NCBI RefSeq assembly: GCF_034262375.1
Contig: NZ_CP139558.1
Coordinates: 3,410,001-3,474,000 of the forward strand
DNA: 64,000 nucleotides
DNA from: Mucilaginibacter sabulilitoris
Lineage (GTDB): Bacteria; Bacteroidota; Bacteroidia; Sphingobacteriales; Sphingobacteriaceae
Direction: 5' to 3'
Part shown: piece by piece, positions 1 to 10,268 of the stretch
Layout of the letters: each line of letters starts with the position of its first letter
How positions within the stretch are numbered: position 1 is the first letter of the stretch
Translations under genes and position numbers: made by a program
The notes under the pieces: model-generated
What the model was told of the DNA's origin: nothing
Databases searched by the model: none
The model's input: the letters and a program-made list of their open reading frames with translations, nothing else

Positions 1-471
1 ATGAAACCAATCAGCATCGTTATTGAAACACCCAAAGGAAGCGGTCACAAGTATAACTACCAGCCCGATCAAAAAAACTTTAAGTTAAAAAAGCTTTTAC
101 CCGCAGGGATGGTGTTCCCTTATGATTTTGGCTTTATTCCGGATACCCGGGGTGAAGACGGCGATCCGCTGGATGTGATGGTTATTTCGGAGATTGCCAC
201 TTTCCCGGGTTGCTGTATGGATTGTCGCATTATTGGGGCCTTTAAAGTTTTGCAAACCGCACCCGATGGTAAAACTATCCGCAACGACCGTTTCTTTGCC
301 ATTCCCGAGGTGTCTGTCATGTTTAAGGATGTCACTGATATTAAAGATCTGCCCCATGCTTTACTCGACCAATTGGAACACTTTTTTAAAAACTACATAA
401 CACAGGAAGGCAAGCTGCTCGAGGTAACAGAACGGATTGGGGCTGCTGCTGCACGAAAAATGATACATTGA
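1..471 (+). CDS. ppa: Inorganic pyrophosphatase (family I)
   Basis: Soluble cytoplasmic enzyme hydrolysing pyrophosphate to two phosphates, which drives biosynthetic reactions forward. The 156-residue product carries the family I metal-binding signature GEDGDPLDVMV around residues 51-61, whose aspartates coordinate Mg2+, and the conserved N-terminal ETPKGSG and FPYDFGFIP stretches. Length is a little under the usual 170-180 residues, but Bacteroidota members begin similarly. The window starts exactly at this ATG, so an upstream start cannot be excluded and its promoter is not visible. It ends 65 bases before ligD on the same strand. Confidence 0.93.
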   Translation: MKPISIVIETPKGSGHKYNYQPDQKNFKLKKLLPAGMVFPYDFGFIPDTRGEDGDPLDVMVISEIATFPGCCMDCRIIGAFKVLQTAPDGKTIRNDRFFAIPEVSVMFKDVTDIKDLPHALLDQLEHFFKNYITQEGKLLEVTERIGAAAARKMIH

Positions 472-536
472 TTCAGATGGGCTTAAAACTTTATTTCTAC
501 TTAAAATGTTATAGTTGTAATTAATGGAGCGATGCT

Positions 537-3254
537 ATGAGCCTGGAAAAATATGCACAAAAACGCGACTTTACCAAAACTGCCGAACCCAAATCGGGAA
601 AAAGTAAAGACAAGGACAAACTAACTTTTGTTATCCAAAAGCATGATGCCACCCGTTTGCATTATGATTTTAGGCTCGAAATGGAGGGCGTGTTAAAAAG
701 CTGGGCAGTACCCAAAGGACCATCTACCGATCCCCAAACCAAGAGGTTGGCCATGATGGTGGAAGATCATCCCTATGACTACCGAACATTTGAAGGCATT
801 ATTCCGGAGGGTGAATATGGCGGCGGTACCGTGATTGTTTGGGACGAGGGAACCTATGAACCCATAGAGGAGATAAGAGGCAAAAAAGAACAGGAGAAAT
901 ACCTCTTAAAGCAGCTCAAGTCGGGCTCGCTCAAAATTAAGTTACATGGCGAGAAATTGCAGGGCGAATTTGCACTGGTTAAAACCCATGGTATGGGCGA
1001 TAACGCCTGGTTGCTGATCAAACATAACGACGATTTTGCATCAAAAAAAGATATTACCAAAGAAGATAAATCTGTTTTATCCGGTAAAACCATAACCGTA
1101 ATGGAAAAAACCAGTGATAAGGTTTGGCACAGCAATCATGAGGAAACGATAGAGAAACCCAAGAAAAAGGCAGCAAGTAAAAAAAAAGTACCTGAACCTG
1201 CAGAGCCCGATGAAAGTATAGCCGAGACGGCGGATATAGATGTTGCCGCTATATTGAAAAAAGCGCCAAAGGCTAAAATGCCGGCTGGTATCAAACCTAT
1301 GCTGGCTACGCTTGTTGATGAACCATTTGATGACCCGGATTGGGTTTACGAGGTAAAATGGGATGGTTACCGGGCCTTGGGCTTTATTAATAAAGGTGAG
1401 GTTGAACTGTTGTCGCGTAATAAAAAAACATTTAACGAAAAATTTTATCCTATACATGATATTCTTTCAAACTGGAAGATCAACGCTGTAATTGATGGTG
1501 AGATACTGGTTTTGAACGACGAAGGGATCTCCAACTTTGGCAACCTGCAAAATTGGCGCAGCGAAGCTGATGGTGAGCTGGTTTATTATGTGTTCGACCT
1601 GTTGTGGTATGAGGGTAAAAACCTTATGGGCTTACCTTTAACACAACGACAGGCCATATTAAAAGACATTTTGCCTGCTGAAGACGATCGAGTACGCTTG
1701 AGTAAAGTTTTTGACGCAAGTGGCACCGATTTTTTTAACGCTGCGGAACGGATGGGGCTGGAAGGTATTATTGCTAAAAAAGCAGATAGTACCTATTCGC
1801 CAGATGTACGGTCGAAAGAATGGTTGAAGATCAAGGTAAGTAAACGCCAGGAGGTGATCATTGCAGGTTTTACAAAAAACGCCGATACACCCAAGCAATT
1901 CAGCTCGCTTTTACTGGCGGTTTACGAAGATAAAGCGCTGCGTTATGTAGGCAAGGTGGGTACCGGTTTTTCTGATAGTGTGCAAAAGGAAATGATGGCA
2001 CAGTTTAAGCCGCTGATAATTGATAAAAGCCCTTTTGACGAAATACCTGATGTAAATAAACCATCGCGCTTTCGCCCAAATCCGCCTAAGGCTAAAGCTA
2101 TATGGTTAAAACCAGAGTTGGTTTGCGAAGTGGCCTTTAGCGAAGTTACCAGTGATGGAGTATTTAGGCATCCGTCGTTTCAGGGCATGCGTGAGGATAA
2201 AAAGGCTAAGGATGTAGTTCGTGAAGTTGCCGCGCCTACCGAAGATGTAATTGAAGCTACAGAGAAACAACAGGAAGATAAGCATACAGCAGCAATTAAG
2301 CCACCCAAACAGAAAGGACGGAAAACATTGTTAAACCCTACAGACGAAACACAAGTACGTAAAATTAACGGTCACGACCTGAAATTTACTCACCTGAGCA
2401 AAATTTACTGGCCCGAAGATAAGGTTACCAAAAGGGATATGTTCAACTACTATTACCAGGCAGCCGAATACATTTTACCTTATTTAAAAGACAGGCCCAT
2501 GTCGCTCAACCGTTTTCCCAATGGCATACATGGTCCCAGCTTTTACCAAAAGGATGTTAAGGATAAAGCCCCGGATTGGGCCAAAACATTTCCTTACACA
2601 ACCAGCGAGGGAGAGCATAAAGAGTATTTGATAGGTACAGATGAAGCGAGTCTGCTGTGGATGGCTTCTTTGGGCTGTATTGAGATGAATCCCTGGTTCA
2701 GCCGTGTACAATCGCCGGATAATCCAGATTATTGCGTAATAGATCTTGACCCTGACAAAAACACCTTCGACCAGGTCATTGAAACCGCGCAGAAGGTAAG
2801 AGAAGTGCTGGATGCAGTTGACGTGCCTTCATTCTGCAAAACATCGGGCTCAACCGGAATGCATATTTATATTCCTATTGGAGCAAAATATGATTATGAC
2901 CAATCGCAAATGTTTGCCCGTATTATCGTAGGCATAGTGAACAAACAATTACCCGGCTATACTACACTGGAGCGGATGGTGGCTAACCGGAAAGGAAAGA
3001 TGTACCTTGATTTTTTACAAAACCGACCTGGGGCAACCATTGCAGGACCTTATTCTTTACGCCCAAAAGAAGGGGCAACGGTATCCATGCCACTGCATTG
3101 GGACGAGGTAAAGCCTGGGCTAACCATGAAGCATTTTACTATTTTTAATTCAATCGACCGTTTGAAATCAGAAGGCGATCTGTTTAAAGGTGTATTAGGA
3201 AAAGGCATCGACCTGGAGAAAACCATAAGAAAAACACAGAGCGTGTTTGGGTAG
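537..3254 (+). CDS. ligD: Multifunctional DNA ligase D (PE-LIG-POL)
   Basis: Bacterial non-homologous end-joining ligase that trims, fills and seals double-strand breaks, normally with Ku. The 905-residue protein has three domains. The N-terminal 3'-phosphoesterase (about residues 25-190) has His36, His42, Asp44, Arg46 and His78, matching the catalytic set of the Pseudomonas enzyme. The ATP-dependent ligase (about 250-570) has the adenylation motif EVKWDGYRAL near residue 272. The C-terminal primase-like polymerase (about 600-880) has VIDLDPD near residue 733. Lysine-rich linkers (about 205-225 and 580-600) join them. The order PE-LIG-POL is the Pseudomonas arrangement, not the mycobacterial POL-PE-LIG. 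A GGAG precedes the start by about 8 bases. No Ku gene lies in the window. Confidence 0.96.
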   Translation: MSLEKYAQKRDFTKTAEPKSGKSKDKDKLTFVIQKHDATRLHYDFRLEMEGVLKSWAVPKGPSTDPQTKRLAMMVEDHPYDYRTFEGIIPEGEYGGGTVIVWDEGTYEPIEEIRGKKEQEKYLLKQLKSGSLKIKLHGEKLQGEFALVKTHGMGDNAWLLIKHNDDFASKKDITKEDKSVLSGKTITVMEKTSDKVWHSNHEETIEKPKKKAASKKKVPEPAEPDESIAETADIDVAAILKKAPKAKMPAGIKPMLATLVDEPFDDPDWVYEVKWDGYRALGFINKGEVELLSRNKKTFNEKFYPIHDILSNWKINAVIDGEILVLNDEGISNFGNLQNWRSEADGELVYYVFDLLWYEGKNLMGLPLTQRQAILKDILPAEDDRVRLSKVFDASGTDFFNAAERMGLEGIIAKKADSTYSPDVRSKEWLKIKVSKRQEVIIAGFTKNADTPKQFSSLLLAVYEDKALRYVGKVGTGFSDSVQKEMMAQFKPLIIDKSPFDEIPDVNKPSRFRPNPPKAKAIWLKPELVCEVAFSEVTSDGVFRHPSFQGMREDKKAKDVVREVAAPTEDVIEATEKQQEDKHTAAIKPPKQKGRKTLLNPTDETQVRKINGHDLKFTHLSKIYWPEDKVTKRDMFNYYYQAAEYILPYLKDRPMSLNRFPNGIHGPSFYQKDVKDKAPDWAKTFPYTTSEGEHKEYLIGTDEASLLWMASLGCIEMNPWFSRVQSPDNPDYCVIDLDPDKNTFDQVIETAQKVREVLDAVDVPSFCKTSGSTGMHIYIPIGAKYDYDQSQMFARIIVGIVNKQLPGYTTLERMVANRKGKMYLDFLQNRPGATIAGPYSLRPKEGATVSMPLHWDEVKPGLTMKHFTIFNSIDRLKSEGDLFKGVLGKGIDLEKTIRKTQSVFG

Positions 3255-3327
3255 AAGTATTGAGTTTTAAGTTGTGAGTGTTGAGTCTGATAATAGAGTG
3301 TTACTCATAACTTAAAACTCAATACTT
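3255..3327. repeat. Inverted repeat between convergent genes
   Basis: The 19-base arm at 3255-3273 (begins AAGTATTGAGTTTTAAG) has its perfect reverse complement at 3309-3327, with a 35-base centre. It starts directly after the ligD stop and ends just before the histidine kinase stop on the other strand, so it could act as a bidirectional terminator. Similar wording (CTCAATACTTATAACTCGATA) occurs at about 17970, suggesting a dispersed family. Confidence 0.75.
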
Positions 3328-3335
3328 TAAACCGC

Positions 3336-4676
3336 TCATCCCAGCCAGGACGCCGGTAATTTTATGGTAAAAACAGATCCGCGGCCTACTATGCTTTCCA
3401 CCTCAATAATACCGTTGTGCCTTTCAATAATCTGGCGTACAATACTCAATCCCAAACCGGTTGATTGTTCTCCCCTTAAACCTGTTCTCCGTGCTTTTGA
3501 AAAGCGGTCAAATACGTCCGGAAGCATATCTGCTGGTATGCCAAGGCCATAGTCTTGTACCTCAATAATCAACTCTTCGTTTTTTTTACTCAACCGCACG
3601 TCTACCCGGCTGTTATCTTTTGAAAACTTTATGGCGTTGCTTATTAGGTTATCAAGTGCCCTGTGCAGTTTTTCTTTATTTACCGCTCCATAAACAGGGT
3701 TAATATTACTTGTGAAAAGCACATCTGTTTTAAGATCCTGTTGTATTTCCCAGTCGCTTACAATACTTTTTAATAATTGGTTCAGCTCCGTTTTTTCCAT
3801 TTCAAAAACGTTACTGGTATCATTATGCGCAGCTTCCAGCAGGTCGTCAATAATGTTACGGGCCTTAACACATGATGCCTTCATCAAACTCAGGTTTTCC
3901 AGGGTATCCTCGTTTACTTCATCCAGCTCCATCATCATCGCAATAGATTCAACAGCAGCTATAGGGTTGCGCAGGTCATGGGCAACCATTCCTAAAACCT
4001 GGTTTTTAAATTCGCCTGCTTTTTCAATCTCCACATTTTTTTCCCTGATCTCAATCACCTGTTGGTAGTAATTAACTTTGTAAGAGAAAAAATATCTTGA
4101 AGTAAGATAGAAAGCCGAAAGTAAAATTGCCGATATCAATTGGTTGTATACCATTTGCGTGGCACTGGTTTGGCTGTAAAATAAAAGAGCGGTAAACAAT
4201 ACCTCTACTGTGATTATTAATATTATTGTTTCATAATATTCAAACACGTAAATGGCGCTTACCAGGCTTAAGGCAATGAGGTACAAGGTTAAAGCATTGC
4301 TGGGGTCAGATGTGGCAATAAAACTTGAATACATGCCACATGATATTATATATACTGAAAATAAGAACACAAGCAGCGCCATTGAGGCGGTAGCCTTCCT
4401 GTGACTTTTAAAATTAGCTATCAGTAAGTTGCTTACGATCAGAAAAATGGGAGTAATGATGATGAATGCCCAGTTGCTAAAATTAAACTCCGGAAAGTTT
4501 TGAGCCTTGGTAAGGCTTACCGGAAATACAAGGTATAAAATCCTTATAATAATATTCAGCAATAGGAATATAATGCTCCCGGCTCTTATGGCAACCAGGT
4601 TTTGATACGTATAATAGTCCCGGTATGATGCCTTATATTTTGCCGGCAGGCTGTTAAAAAAGAAATGCGTATTCAA
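3336..4676 (-). CDS. Membrane sensor histidine kinase (orphan)
   Basis: Two-component sensor that autophosphorylates on histidine. The 446-residue protein starts with about 205 residues holding roughly six hydrophobic membrane segments and no evident large periplasmic sensor domain. A short coiled linker leads to the HisKA dimerisation domain with the H-box MVAHDLRNP (phospho-acceptor His233). The HATPase domain shows the N-box (DNLISNAIKFS), G1 (DYGLGIP), F-box (FDRFSKA) and G2 (STGLGLSIV) motifs. No response regulator is adjacent, so the partner lies elsewhere. It is convergent with ligD and divergent from clpB. The stimulus cannot be read from the sequence; the membrane-embedded sensor resembles intramembrane-sensing types. 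Confidence 0.9.
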   Translation of the reverse strand: MNTHFFFNSLPAKYKASYRDYYTYQNLVAIRAGSIIFLLLNIIIRILYLVFPVSLTKAQNFPEFNFSNWAFIIITPIFLIVSNLLIANFKSHRKATASMALLVFLFSVYIISCGMYSSFIATSDPSNALTLYLIALSLVSAIYVFEYYETIILIITVEVLFTALLFYSQTSATQMVYNQLISAILLSAFYLTSRYFFSYKVNYYQQVIEIREKNVEIEKAGEFKNQVLGMVAHDLRNPIAAVESIAMMMELDEVNEDTLENLSLMKASCVKARNIIDDLLEAAHNDTSNVFEMEKTELNQLLKSIVSDWEIQQDLKTDVLFTSNINPVYGAVNKEKLHRALDNLISNAIKFSKDNSRVDVRLSKKNEELIIEVQDYGLGIPADMLPDVFDRFSKARRTGLRGEQSTGLGLSIVRQIIERHNGIIEVESIVGRGSVFTIKLPASWLG

Positions 4677-4830
4677 TTATTTTATATATAAGGTTTGGTA
4701 GCAAAAATATTAAAATTTAATAAGAATTCTTCTAAATAATAACAAGCCAAAATGTCGTTTTGGTTTATATTTACATGACTTTTTTTCATTATAAGCTAAA
4801 TGGCAAGCGTTTTGATTAATACCAATCAAT

Positions 4831-7452
4831 ATGAACTTTAACAACTTTACAATAAAAGCCCAGGAAGCCGTACAAAAGGCTTCGGAAATTGCTACTGGTA
4901 ATCAACAGCAGGCAATTGAACCCGCACACCTGTTAAAAGGCTTGTTGCTGGTTGATGAAAATGTTATAACCTATTTATTAAAAAAACTAAATGTAAACCT
5001 TAACCGGCTGAACGAAACGCTTGATGCACAAATAACGTCGTACCCTAAGGTAAGCGGAAGCAATATTTATCTTTCCTCAGATGCCAATTCGTCACTGCAA
5101 AAAGCGCAGGGATACCTAAAGGAATTTAAAGACGAATTTGTATCGGTTGAACATATACTGTTAGGTATACTCGCAGCAGGTGGTACGGTAAGCTCCATGC
5201 TCAAAGATCTTGGTGTGAACGAAAAAGATCTTAAAAAAGCCATCCTAAGTTTACGTGGCGATAGCAAAGTAACTGACCAGAATGCTGAAGCTACCTACAA
5301 CGCTTTAAATAAATATGCCCGTAACCTCAATGAGTATGCCGGATCAGGTAAGTTAGACCCGGTGATTGGCCGTGACGAAGAGATTCGGCGCGTGATACAG
5401 ATACTATCACGCAGAACCAAGAACAACCCTATACTGGTAGGTGAACCGGGCGTAGGTAAAACCGCTATTGCCGAAGGTATTGCCTTCAGGATAATTAAAG
5501 GTGATGTGCCTGAAAGCTTAAAAACCAAGGTAGTTTACTCGCTGGATATGGGAGCGCTTATTGCAGGCGCCAAATACAAGGGCGAATTTGAAGAGCGCCT
5601 TAAAGCCGTGATAAAAGAAGTTACCCAGAGTGATGGTGAGATCATTCTGTTTATTGATGAGATCCATACGCTGGTAGGTGCCGGTGGGGGCGAAGGAGCC
5701 ATGGATGCCGCTAATATATTAAAGCCCGCTTTGGCCCGTGGCGAACTAAGGTCAATTGGTGCTACTACGCTTAACGAGTACCAGAAGTATCTGGAAAAAG
5801 ATAAAGCTCTTGAACGCCGTTTTCAAAAAGTAATGGTCGAAGAGCCCGATGCTGCAGATGCTATATCTATTTTGCGTGGATTAAAGGAACGTTATGAAAC
5901 CCACCACAAGGTGCGTATTAAAGACGAGGCCATTATCGCAGCAGTTGAAATGTCGCAACGATATATATCCGACAGGTTTTTACCCGATAAGGCTATCGAC
6001 CTGATGGACGAAGCTGCTTCTAAACTGCGTTTGGAAATGGATTCGGTACCTGAGGTAGTTGATGAGCTGGAACGCCGCATTATGCAGCTGGAAATTGAAC
6101 GTGAGGCTATAAAACGTGAAAAGGACGACCGCAAGGTTGCTGAGTTGAGCGAGGAAATAGCTAACCTGTCGGCCCAGCGCGATTCTTTGCGTGCCAAATG
6201 GAAAGGTGAGAAGGATTTAGTTGATGGCATCAATCAAAAAGTGGAGCTTATTGAAAATTATAAGCTGGAAGCAGAACAGGCAGAACGCGCCGGTGACTAT
6301 GGCAAGGTAGCTGAGTTACGCTACGGGACTATCGTGGAAGCGCAGAACGAGGTTGAAAAACTGAAAGCTGCCCTGCTCGAAAATCAGAGCGACAGCCGTA
6401 TGCTGAAGGAAGAAGTTACTGCCGATGATATTGCAGGGGTAGTTTCCCGCTGGACAGGTATACCCGTTTCTAAAATGATCCAGAGCGAACGTGAAAAACT
6501 GCTGCATCTGGAAGAAGAGCTGCACAAACGCGTAGCCGGGCAGGAGGAGGCTATTGAGGCCATAAGTGATGCTATACGCCGCAGCCGTGCGGGTTTACAG
6601 GATAAGCGCAGGCCAATTGGTTCTTTTATATTCCTGGGTACAACAGGTGTAGGTAAAACCGAACTTGCAAAAGCATTGGCCGAATACCTGTTTAATGATG
6701 AAGGCGCGCTGGTACGCATTGACATGAGCGAATATCAGGAACGACACGCCGTTTCAAGGTTGATAGGAGCGCCTCCGGGCTATGTGGGATATGATGAAGG
6801 CGGCCAGCTTACCGAGGCTGTGCGCCGTAAACCTTACAGCGTGGTATTGCTTGACGAAATTGAAAAAGCGCACCCTGACGTGTTTAATATATTGCTGCAG
6901 GTACTGGATGATGGTCGCCTGACTGACAACAAAGGTCGTGTGGTGAACTTTAAGAACACTATCATCATCATGACGTCCAATATTGGATCGAACATAATAC
7001 AGGAAAACTTCCAGGGACTGGAAGATAATAACCGCGATGAGTTGGTGGCCAAAACCAAGAACGAGTTGTTCACCTTGCTAAGGGCAACCATCAGACCTGA
7101 GTTTTTAAATCGTATTGATGAGATCATTATGTTTACTCCGCTTAACCGCGATGAGATACATGATATTGTAAAACTACAGTTTAACCAGGTAAAACATACC
7201 CTTGCCGAAATGGGAATCTCTATGGAAGCTACCGATGAAGCGCTCGACTGGCTGGCGCAATTGGGTTACGACCCGCAATTTGGCGCCCGTCCGCTGAAAC
7301 GTGTTATCCAGAAAAGGATCCTGAATGAACTGTCAAAACAGATCCTTGCCGGTACAGTAGATAAGGACAGTACCATTAAGGTAGATATGTTTGATAACAA
7401 CTTCGTGTTCCTGAATGTTCCCAAGACTGCAGAGGATGCTGTTAAATCATAA
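4831..7452 (+). CDS. clpB: ATP-dependent protein disaggregase ClpB
   Basis: Hexameric AAA+ chaperone that extracts polypeptides from aggregates together with DnaK. The 873-residue protein has the Clp N-domain (two repeats within residues 1-145), first AAA module with Walker [10 protein letters not shown] near residue 205 and Walker B LFIDEIH, the coiled-coil middle domain (about 410-535) that separates ClpB from ClpA and ClpC, and the second AAA module with GTTGVGKTE near 603 and a C-terminal ClpB small domain ([10 protein letters not shown]). It lacks a ClpP-binding loop signature, as expected. The start [13 protein letters not shown] is family-typical. The divergent 150-base gap to the kinase gene should hold its heat-shock promoter, but I could not assign one. 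Confidence 0.97.
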   Translation: MNFNNFTIKAQEAVQKASEIATGNQQQAIEPAHLLKGLLLVDENVITYLLKKLNVNLNRLNETLDAQITSYPKVSGSNIYLSSDANSSLQKAQGYLKEFKDEFVSVEHILLGILAAGGTVSSMLKDLGVNEKDLKKAILSLRGDSKVTDQNAEATYNALNKYARNLNEYAGSGKLDPVIGRDEEIRRVIQILSRRTKNNPILVGEPGVGKTAIAEGIAFRIIKGDVPESLKTKVVYSLDMGALIAGAKYKGEFEERLKAVIKEVTQSDGEIILFIDEIHTLVGAGGGEGAMDAANILKPALARGELRSIGATTLNEYQKYLEKDKALERRFQKVMVEEPDAADAISILRGLKERYETHHKVRIKDEAIIAAVEMSQRYISDRFLPDKAIDLMDEAASKLRLEMDSVPEVVDELERRIMQLEIEREAIKREKDDRKVAELSEEIANLSAQRDSLRAKWKGEKDLVDGINQKVELIENYKLEAEQAERAGDYGKVAELRYGTIVEAQNEVEKLKAALLENQSDSRMLKEEVTADDIAGVVSRWTGIPVSKMIQSEREKLLHLEEELHKRVAGQEEAIEAISDAIRRSRAGLQDKRRPIGSFIFLGTTGVGKTELAKALAEYLFNDEGALVRIDMSEYQERHAVSRLIGAPPGYVGYDEGGQLTEAVRRKPYSVVLLDEIEKAHPDVFNILLQVLDDGRLTDNKGRVVNFKNTIIIMTSNIGSNIIQENFQGLEDNNRDELVAKTKNELFTLLRATIRPEFLNRIDEIIMFTPLNRDEIHDIVKLQFNQVKHTLAEMGISMEATDEALDWLAQLGYDPQFGARPLKRVIQKRILNELSKQILAGTVDKDSTIKVDMFDNNFVFLNVPKTAEDAVKS

Positions 7453-7473
7453 AATAATAACTCCATACATATA

Positions 7474-7509
7474 GCAAAGAGCCATCCAATAGGGTGGCTC
7501 TTTGCGTTT
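7474..7509 (+). terminator. Rho-independent terminator of clpB
   Basis: A 14-bp stem (7474-7487 with 7492-7505, one G-U pair) closes on a 4-base loop and is followed by GTTTC, 22 bases after the clpB stop. The run of T is short but the stem is long. Confidence 0.8.
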
Positions 7510-7542
7510 CATTAGTTATTACCCTAAAATAGTAAAGCGGGG

Positions 7543-7622
7543 CTGTCATCCTGAGAGAGAGCTTGTCGAAGGATCTCGCGCAGAGGCATGCCCAGCATGC
7601 TTCGAACGGGGGCATTATGACA
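7543..7622. repeat. Degenerate GTCATCCTGAG-type element
   Basis: Begins TGTCATCCTGAGAGAGAG, contains GTCGAAGGATCTCG, and ends with GCATTATGACA. It resembles the cleaner copy at 29513-29597, but the second arm is badly decayed. It lies between clpB and a convergent small gene. Confidence 0.55.
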
Positions 7623-7640
7623 ACTTATTTCACAATAAAG

Positions 7641-7669
7641 ACTTACGAAGTTTTTAAAACTTCGTAAGT
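7641..7669. repeat. Palindromic repeat, copy 1 (ACTTACGAAG)
   Basis: A 14-base arm ACTTACGAAGTTTT and its perfect reverse complement flank a single T. The same palindrome recurs at 10269-10300. Position between convergent genes and the U-rich centre suit a bidirectional terminator. Confidence 0.8.
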
Positions 7670-7720
7670 CTGACAGACCGTTTCTGCTGAGCTCGCCAGG
7701 AGATCTGGCTCAGAGGCTAA

Positions 7721-7906
7721 TCAGGGTTTTTCTTCGTCATCATCTTTTTTTTGGTCAACCATTTCAATTAAGGTTTCATTATCAATAATTTTTTGCCTGT
7801 TTTTCGGCTGGGTTGGCGCGGCACCTGTTATGGCAATGCCGGTCACTGCCAGCAGTAAAAGCAGGGCAAGGCAAAAAAGCCTTAATATTCTTTTAAGTTT
7901 CTTCAT
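7721..7906 (-). CDS. Small single-pass membrane protein
   Basis: Function unknown. The 61-residue product has a basic start (MKKLKRILRLF), one strongly hydrophobic segment (about residues 9-29) and a hydrophilic tail ending in an acidic/lysine cluster (KKDDDEEKP). It looks like a single-pass membrane protein with N-terminus inside or a secreted peptide. I chose the ATG at 7906 over the one at 7927 because the latter adds a polar, non-typical lead sequence. The next minus-strand gene upstream is the equally unknown 7993-8394. Confidence 0.5.
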   Translation of the reverse strand: MKKLKRILRLFCLALLLLLAVTGIAITGAAPTQPKNRQKIIDNETLIEMVDQKKDDDEEKP

Positions 7907-7992
7907 GCGTATAGCGCAGATATTCAATGCGCTTCGAGCGCATTAAACGGGTTACTAAAATTTACTTAAGCCATAAAGGCAGGAGAGAAGGA

Positions 7993-8394
7993 TCAACTGA
8001 TCCTGAATGAAGACGGGCTGTAGTATTTATCGGAGTTATAAAATAAGCTATTTACCGGGTAACTGATGCTGTGTTTGGTAAATAAATAGAGCTGTTTTAA
8101 ATGCTGATAGCGGTTTATTATCAGGGTATGATATAAACAAACCCCCAGTTGGCAATTTTTGCTGATATTAAAGTAACCGGCAGCATTTTTATAAATAAGC
8201 AATGCTGCTCTTTTATAATTAATCCCCTTTTTTAAGCTGAAGGATTTAGTGGCTAATACCTCGGTATTGACCCTGGCATAGTTATACCGGTTATTAACCA
8301 AATAGCCGGAAACGGCAAAAAAGCCCAGCACAAAGGTTAATGCCAGCAATTGCCTTTTAAGTAGGGTTTTTATATGGATTTCTTTATAGGCCAC
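7993..8394 (-). CDS. Hypothetical membrane-anchored protein
   Basis: No family recognised. The 133-residue product has one N-terminal hydrophobic segment (about residues 15-31, ALTFVLGFFAVSGYLV) followed by a basic, tyrosine-rich extracytoplasmic region with two cysteines (CQLGVC). It is divergent from the lipoprotein gene at 8622 over a 226-base AT-rich gap that holds no other gene I can see. It could be a spurious reading frame; only the signal-anchor-like start and the same-strand small neighbour support it. Confidence 0.4.
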   Translation of the reverse strand: MAYKEIHIKTLLKRQLLALTFVLGFFAVSGYLVNNRYNYARVNTEVLATKSFSLKKGINYKRAALLIYKNAAGYFNISKNCQLGVCLYHTLIINRYQHLKQLYLFTKHSISYPVNSLFYNSDKYYSPSSFRIS

Positions 8395-8621
8395 ATGTAA
8401 ATATAGTGATTAGTTTAATCAGTACTTAGATAAAAAAACAAGGTAAACTGGGCAATATGGAATCGATGAAAATTTAAATGGCTTATAGCAGTTATAAACT
8501 AATTTATACCGCCAGATATTTAATAATAAGTTAATATCCGGGCAATATGTAAGTATAAACTTTTAGAGAAGTTTACCGTATAATTAATAAGTATCAACTT
8601 ATATTAAACTCACCTATTATT

Positions 8622-10235
8622 ATGCTTAAATTTACTACCTTAAGGTTATTTGTAATAGCCTCAGCGCTTACCGGTATGCTGGTAAGCGGTTGCCAGAAAA
8701 ACGAAACGGTTCCGGCAGAAAATGCCGGTGCTTCCAAAGTTGAAAACGGCAAAACCCTCAAAACGCTCGCCGTATCGCTTACCCAGGGATTTGAAGTAGG
8801 TTCAACAAGTCCTAAAACTGCCTATGACGTGGCTCCGGCCGGTTCAAGCAGTGGCGATAATGTAACATTGTCTGGCAATTCATGGAACATGTATGATGCG
8901 CTGATCGGTAATCTGGCAGCCGATCAAAGGGTTGGTTCGTGGAGCGCAAGAGTACGTAATACAGGTAAAATCACCATGTTGTTTAATGTAACAACAGGTA
9001 TAAGCACGGTTACCATAAAAAGTGCTACTTATAATGGCGATACGCCAAGCGCCTGGGGGTTATTCTACTCAACAAACAATGGCAGCTCATGGGCACAAAC
9101 CGGATCAAATATAACTACCACGGCCACATTGGTTACTTCAACCTTTACCATCAATCAAACCGGTAACGTACGTTTAGAGATCCGCAAGCTAACCGGCGGC
9201 AGCAACCGTATCAATATTGATGACATTACTGTTAATGACAATGGCGGCGGTACAACCCCTCCGACGGTTATCACCGGTAAAAAGTACCTGTTTGATGCAA
9301 GCCATCTGGAAAACGCAGGCAGCGCCGACTGGCAGATAGATGCTGACGGTACCGAAAGTGTGCCAATTTATACTGGCGGCTCAACTACCGAAACAAAAGC
9401 ACAGCGTACACCAACACCTTCATATACCGGTATTACAGCAAGTACCTCTGAAACTTATTGGAAAGGTGGGATATCATCATGGGCTGTTTCATTGGTTAAA
9501 CTTGGTGAACTGGTTGAAACCCTTCCGGTTGGGACAAGTTTAACCTACGGCAATTCATCAAATCCGCAGGATCTGAGCAATTATGATGTGTTTGTAGTGG
9601 TTGAACCTAACCGTTTATTTACTGCTGCTGAGAAAACTGCGCTGATGAACTTTGTTTCAAACGGCGGCGGATTGATGATGATTGCCGACCATACCGCAGC
9701 TACCACAGGTGGTACCGATGCCAATGGTTACAATCCGTCTGACAGGGATGGTGATGGTTACGATTCGCCAAGGGTATGGAACGATCTGATGACCAATAAT
9801 GGTATTAATAACAGCAACCCTTTCGGTTTTACCATAAACTATGTTGATATAAGCGAAGGGCCATCAACCAATGTTTATACCGGTACAAATGCTAACGCAC
9901 AAAAAGTATTGAATGGTGCAACCGGTACAGCTTCAAAGCTGGCCTTTTATGATGGTTCAACCGCTACTTTAACGCCAACAAATAATTCGAGCGTACAGGG
10001 ATTGTTTTGGCGCAACTCTGCTACTAACGGTGGCAATAACAATGTAATGGCGCTGCTGGCTACTTATGGAACTGGCAGGATAGTTTGGATAGGCGACAGT
10101 TCGCCCGCTGATGATGGCACAGGTGATACCGCCGACAACTTATTCAACGGCTGGTCGGGCGATGCACCATCGGGCTTTACATCACATCCGGCGCTTCATC
10201 TTAATGCGTCCTTGTGGTTGGCTAAGGCTATATAA
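8622..10235 (+). CDS. Lipoprotein with glutamine-amidotransferase-like domain
   Basis: Exported, probably outer-membrane lipoprotein of unknown function. A signal peptide ends at lipobox LVSGC with Cys24 as the predicted lipidated residue. Residues about 50-205 look like an all-beta carbohydrate-binding or jelly-roll module (alternating T/S/N strands ending RINIDDITVND), then a short Gly/Pro linker. Residues about 218-537 resemble the class I glutamine-amidotransferase-like fold seen in DUF4350 and ThuA-like proteins: LSNYDVFVVVEPN, FVSNGGGLMMIADH and GRIVWIGDSSPADD follow its strand-turn pattern. A DRDGDGYDS loop near residue 376 resembles an EF-hand-type calcium loop. No nucleophile Cys is evident, so enzymatic activity is uncertain. 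It is followed directly by a palindromic terminator-like repeat. Confidence 0.75.
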   Translation: MLKFTTLRLFVIASALTGMLVSGCQKNETVPAENAGASKVENGKTLKTLAVSLTQGFEVGSTSPKTAYDVAPAGSSSGDNVTLSGNSWNMYDALIGNLAADQRVGSWSARVRNTGKITMLFNVTTGISTVTIKSATYNGDTPSAWGLFYSTNNGSSWAQTGSNITTTATLVTSTFTINQTGNVRLEIRKLTGGSNRINIDDITVNDNGGGTTPPTVITGKKYLFDASHLENAGSADWQIDADGTESVPIYTGGSTTETKAQRTPTPSYTGITASTSETYWKGGISSWAVSLVKLGELVETLPVGTSLTYGNSSNPQDLSNYDVFVVVEPNRLFTAAEKTALMNFVSNGGGLMMIADHTAATTGGTDANGYNPSDRDGDGYDSPRVWNDLMTNNGINNSNPFGFTINYVDISEGPSTNVYTGTNANAQKVLNGATGTASKLAFYDGSTATLTPTNNSSVQGLFWRNSATNGGNNNVMALLATYGTGRIVWIGDSSPADDGTGDTADNLFNGWSGDAPSGFTSHPALHLNASLWLAKAI

Positions 10236-10268
10236 TAGCTGAATAGCTCTTTTTGACTCTGAATACTG

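Noticed and set aside
6384..6725. Long open frames on the minus strand inside clpB (also 5892-6233)
   Set aside because: They lie wholly inside a certain, highly conserved gene, have low-complexity Ser/Arg-rich products and no start signals; they are shadows of its codon bias.
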